DNA from: Candidatus Hecatellales archaeon
Lineage (GTDB): Archaea; Thermoproteota; Bathyarchaeia; Hecatellales; Hecatellaceae
Assembly (NCBI GenBank): GCA_003662485.1
Contig: QMYD01000061.1
Coordinates: 1 to 6,554 of the forward strand
DNA: 6,554 nucleotides
Reading direction: 5' to 3'
Shown here one piece after another: positions 5,172-6,554 of the stretch. Numbering within the stretch: the first letter of the stretch is position 1; each line of letters opens with the position of its first letter. The position numbers and the translations under genes were made by a program. The notes beneath the pieces are model-generated. The model saw only the letters and a list, made by a program, of their open reading frames with translations. It was not told where the DNA came from and ran no database searches.

Positions 5172-6554
5172 ACCCAGGCTTACCAACCTTGTAAACCCTG
5201 CATAGGAGACCCCTGTTACACCAGTTTCCTATAAGCGGGTCGCAGATTTCAGGCTCCTCCAAGGTGAGCACATTAGCGTTACATTCGAAAACTCCGTAAA
5301 GGATGGGATCTTCAGGATTTTCTTCTGGGAACCACCAGCCATGCTGAATGCTTACCACCCTGGGGTCTATGCCATCGGTGACCCTCGCCTTATGCTTTAT
5401 CCTCCCCCTCCTAGTTTCAATCCATATCCAGTCTCCATCCCTAATTCCAAGCCTCCTCGCCGTGTTCGTGTTTATTTCGGCTATGGGGTCTGGATGCATT
5501 TCTCTCAGGCCTGTTCCAACCTGTCTAAACTCCGAGTGAAACATGGGTTTAAACCTAGCTCCAGTAATTAGGATTAGAGGGTATTCCCTAGCCACCTCAG
5601 GCGTGCTATACGGGCTTTCAGGAGGCTCCCTATAGTTTGGGAGGGGGTCATAGCCTAACCTTTCAAAAATGGTGCTGTAAAGTTCAACCTTTCCTGTGGG
5701 TGTTGGAAAACCTTTCTCCTCGTATTTCCTATACTTCTTCTCTTCTGGGGGTATCCAAGGTTTCCTACAAAAATCCTCGTAGGAGATGCCAACCTGTTTA
5801 AGCCTCCACTCAATAAACTCTTCATAGGTCTTCCAAGGCCAGTATTCTGCTTGGCCAAGCCTAACCCCTAACTCCCTCCAAAACTCGAAGTCGGTGCGGC
5901 GTTCACCTATGGGCTTAATGGCTCTTGCCCCACCCCTAACGAAGGGTCTGTGGCCGCAAATCGTGGAGCACATGGGTCTTTCAAGCCAGCTAGCTGCTGG
6001 CAGCACATAATCTGCGAGGGCTGCGGTAGGAGTCATAAAGTATTCGAGGACTACGTGAAGTTCGAGGTTTGGGCTTTTCAAGGCCTTATAAACTAGCTTA
6101 GTGTTGGGAGCCCAGAGCATTGGGTTGCTGAACCAGGTTATTAAAGCCTTAATAGGGTAGGGCTTACCCGTTAGAATAGCCCTCCAGAGGAGGGGTGCAG
6201 GAGTTATGAGGCTCCAAACCAGCGGGTAGGGTGTCCCCCACCATTTCTGATGAATCTCATTTAAAATTTCCCAGCCAGGCCAGGTCATTAGCTTAAACTT
6301 GTCGGCGCCTAACTGCTTCCTCCTCTGCTCAGGCGGAACTTTATCCGCTAGTTCGAGTTCTGAGGTTTGGGGGAGAAGTTTCCCATTAACTCTAGGGCCT
6401 GAACCAGGGAAACAGTAGTGTCCTCCGGGAACGTCTATGTTTCCTGTGATAGCGCGCAGAATCATTCTAGCATGCTCGGTGGCTGAGAAATTGGGGGTTT
6501 GGTCTACTGCAACCTCGGGTGCATGGATGCATGCAGGCTTCACGGTGGCGAAAA
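5170..6554 (-). CDS. molybdopterin oxidoreductase, acetylene-hydratase-like group (5' part outside window)
   Basis: Catalytic subunit of a Mo- or W-bis-PGD enzyme of the DMSO reductase superfamily. The frame is open through the right edge (Phe-Ala-Thr before the Val at 6543), so that GTG is internal and about 460 C-terminal residues are seen. Counting from that Val: HAPEVAVDQTPN at 7-18 and RAITGNIDVPGGH at 30-42 (cofactor-binding core); FMTPTAALADYVLPAASWLE at 169-188; FPTPTGKVELYS at 279-290; then the C-terminal MopB domain from about 322, with FHSEFRQ, GIRDGDWIWIETRRG (366-380), HGWWFPEENPE (401-411), CNANVLT and DPLIG. The HGWWFPE...N-x-N...G pattern recalls the acetylene hydratase-like group, which also contains uncharacterised archaeal oxidoreductases; the substrate cannot be told. 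The N-terminal iron-sulfur cysteines and the metal-ligand region are not visible. The stop overlaps the ferredoxin frame, so the two probably form a complex. Confidence 0.92.
   Translation of the reverse strand, partial: FATVKPACIHAPEVAVDQTPNFSATEHARMILRAITGNIDVPGGHYCFPGSGPRVNGKLLPQTSELELADKVPPEQRRKQLGADKFKLMTWPGWEILNEIHQKWWGTPYPLVWSLITPAPLLWRAILTGKPYPIKALITWFSNPMLWAPNTKLVYKALKSPNLELHVVLEYFMTPTAALADYVLPAASWLERPMCSTICGHRPFVRGGARAIKPIGERRTDFEFWRELGVRLGQAEYWPWKTYEEFIEWRLKQVGISYEDFCRKPWIPPEEKKYRKYEEKGFPTPTGKVELYSTIFERLGYDPLPNYREPPESPYSTPEVAREYPLILITGARFKPMFHSEFRQVGTGLREMHPDPIAEINTNTARRLGIRDGDWIWIETRRGRIKHKARVTDGIDPRVVSIQHGWWFPEENPEDPILYGVFECNANVLTLEEPEICDPLIGNWCNRGLLCRVYKVGKPG

Noticed and set aside
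6541..6543. GTG as the true start of the molybdopterin gene.
   Set aside because: The frame continues to the window edge, and the residues after it match the middle of the family, so this is an internal Val.
1..6554. CRISPR array, insertion sequence, integrase site or defence system.
   Set aside because: No regularly spaced repeats, transposase-like proteins, terminal repeats or defence domains were recognised; the AAGCCT copies are irregularly spaced and have no unit longer than the word.

Overview
The window looks like chromosomal DNA of a thermophilic, anaerobic archaeon of the Thermoproteota (TACK) side of the tree. The pointers are an archease, a DUF2258-type protein (a family I know only from archaea, mostly crenarchaeal), an archaeal-type Hsp20, a PDCD5/TFAR19-like protein, heavy use of AGG/AGA arginine codons, frequent TTG and GTG starts, and AT-rich TATA-like boxes 25-30 bases before predicted transcription starts. 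The exact lineage cannot be fixed from this sequence. No rRNA, tRNA, CRISPR or insertion sequence was recognised.

Layout, left to right. (1) 1-918 (+): C-terminal part of a MacB/FtsX-type ABC permease, cut by the left edge. (2) 926-1321 and 1364-1903 (-): a PDCD5-like protein downstream of a macro-domain protein, probably one transcript. (3) 1904-1996: compact AT-rich divergent promoter. (4) 1997-2431 (+): archease, the activator of the RtcB RNA ligase; its stop codon overlaps that of the next gene. (5) 2428-3006 and 3062-3673 (-): a YkgJ-type CxxCxxCC protein downstream of an Hsp20 gene. The whole gap between them can fold into one long hairpin that buries the ribosome binding site of the second gene. 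(6) 3674-3807: a second divergent promoter. (7) 3808-4152 (+): DUF2258 protein. (8) 4153-4339: a gap with nested inverted repeats (possible structured RNA), then a TATA-like box and an unusual cluster of alternating GTTAAG/CTTAAC elements. (9) 4340-4873 (+): an unrecognised 177-residue protein, more AT-rich than its neighbours. (10) 4964-5158 and 5170-6554 (-): a small two-cluster ferredoxin coupled to a molybdopterin oxidoreductase of the acetylene-hydratase-like group, whose N-terminal part lies beyond the right edge.

How the genes may work together. The clearest functional unit is the molybdopterin enzyme with its ferredoxin, a redox pair. The macro-domain/archease pair shares a promoter region and may connect RNA ligation with ADP-ribose metabolism. 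Hsp20 and YkgJ form a likely two-gene operon with a possible temperature- or ribosome-controlled leader between them. The rest is ordinary archaeal housekeeping in alternating divergent and convergent orientation.

At the level of DNA words, the hexamer AAGCCT/AGGCTT occurs about 46 times by hand count (about 3 expected with equal base frequencies), on both strands and in genes and gaps alike. It nearly vanishes between about 4130 and 5174, which supports a different history for the unrecognised gene and its surroundings.
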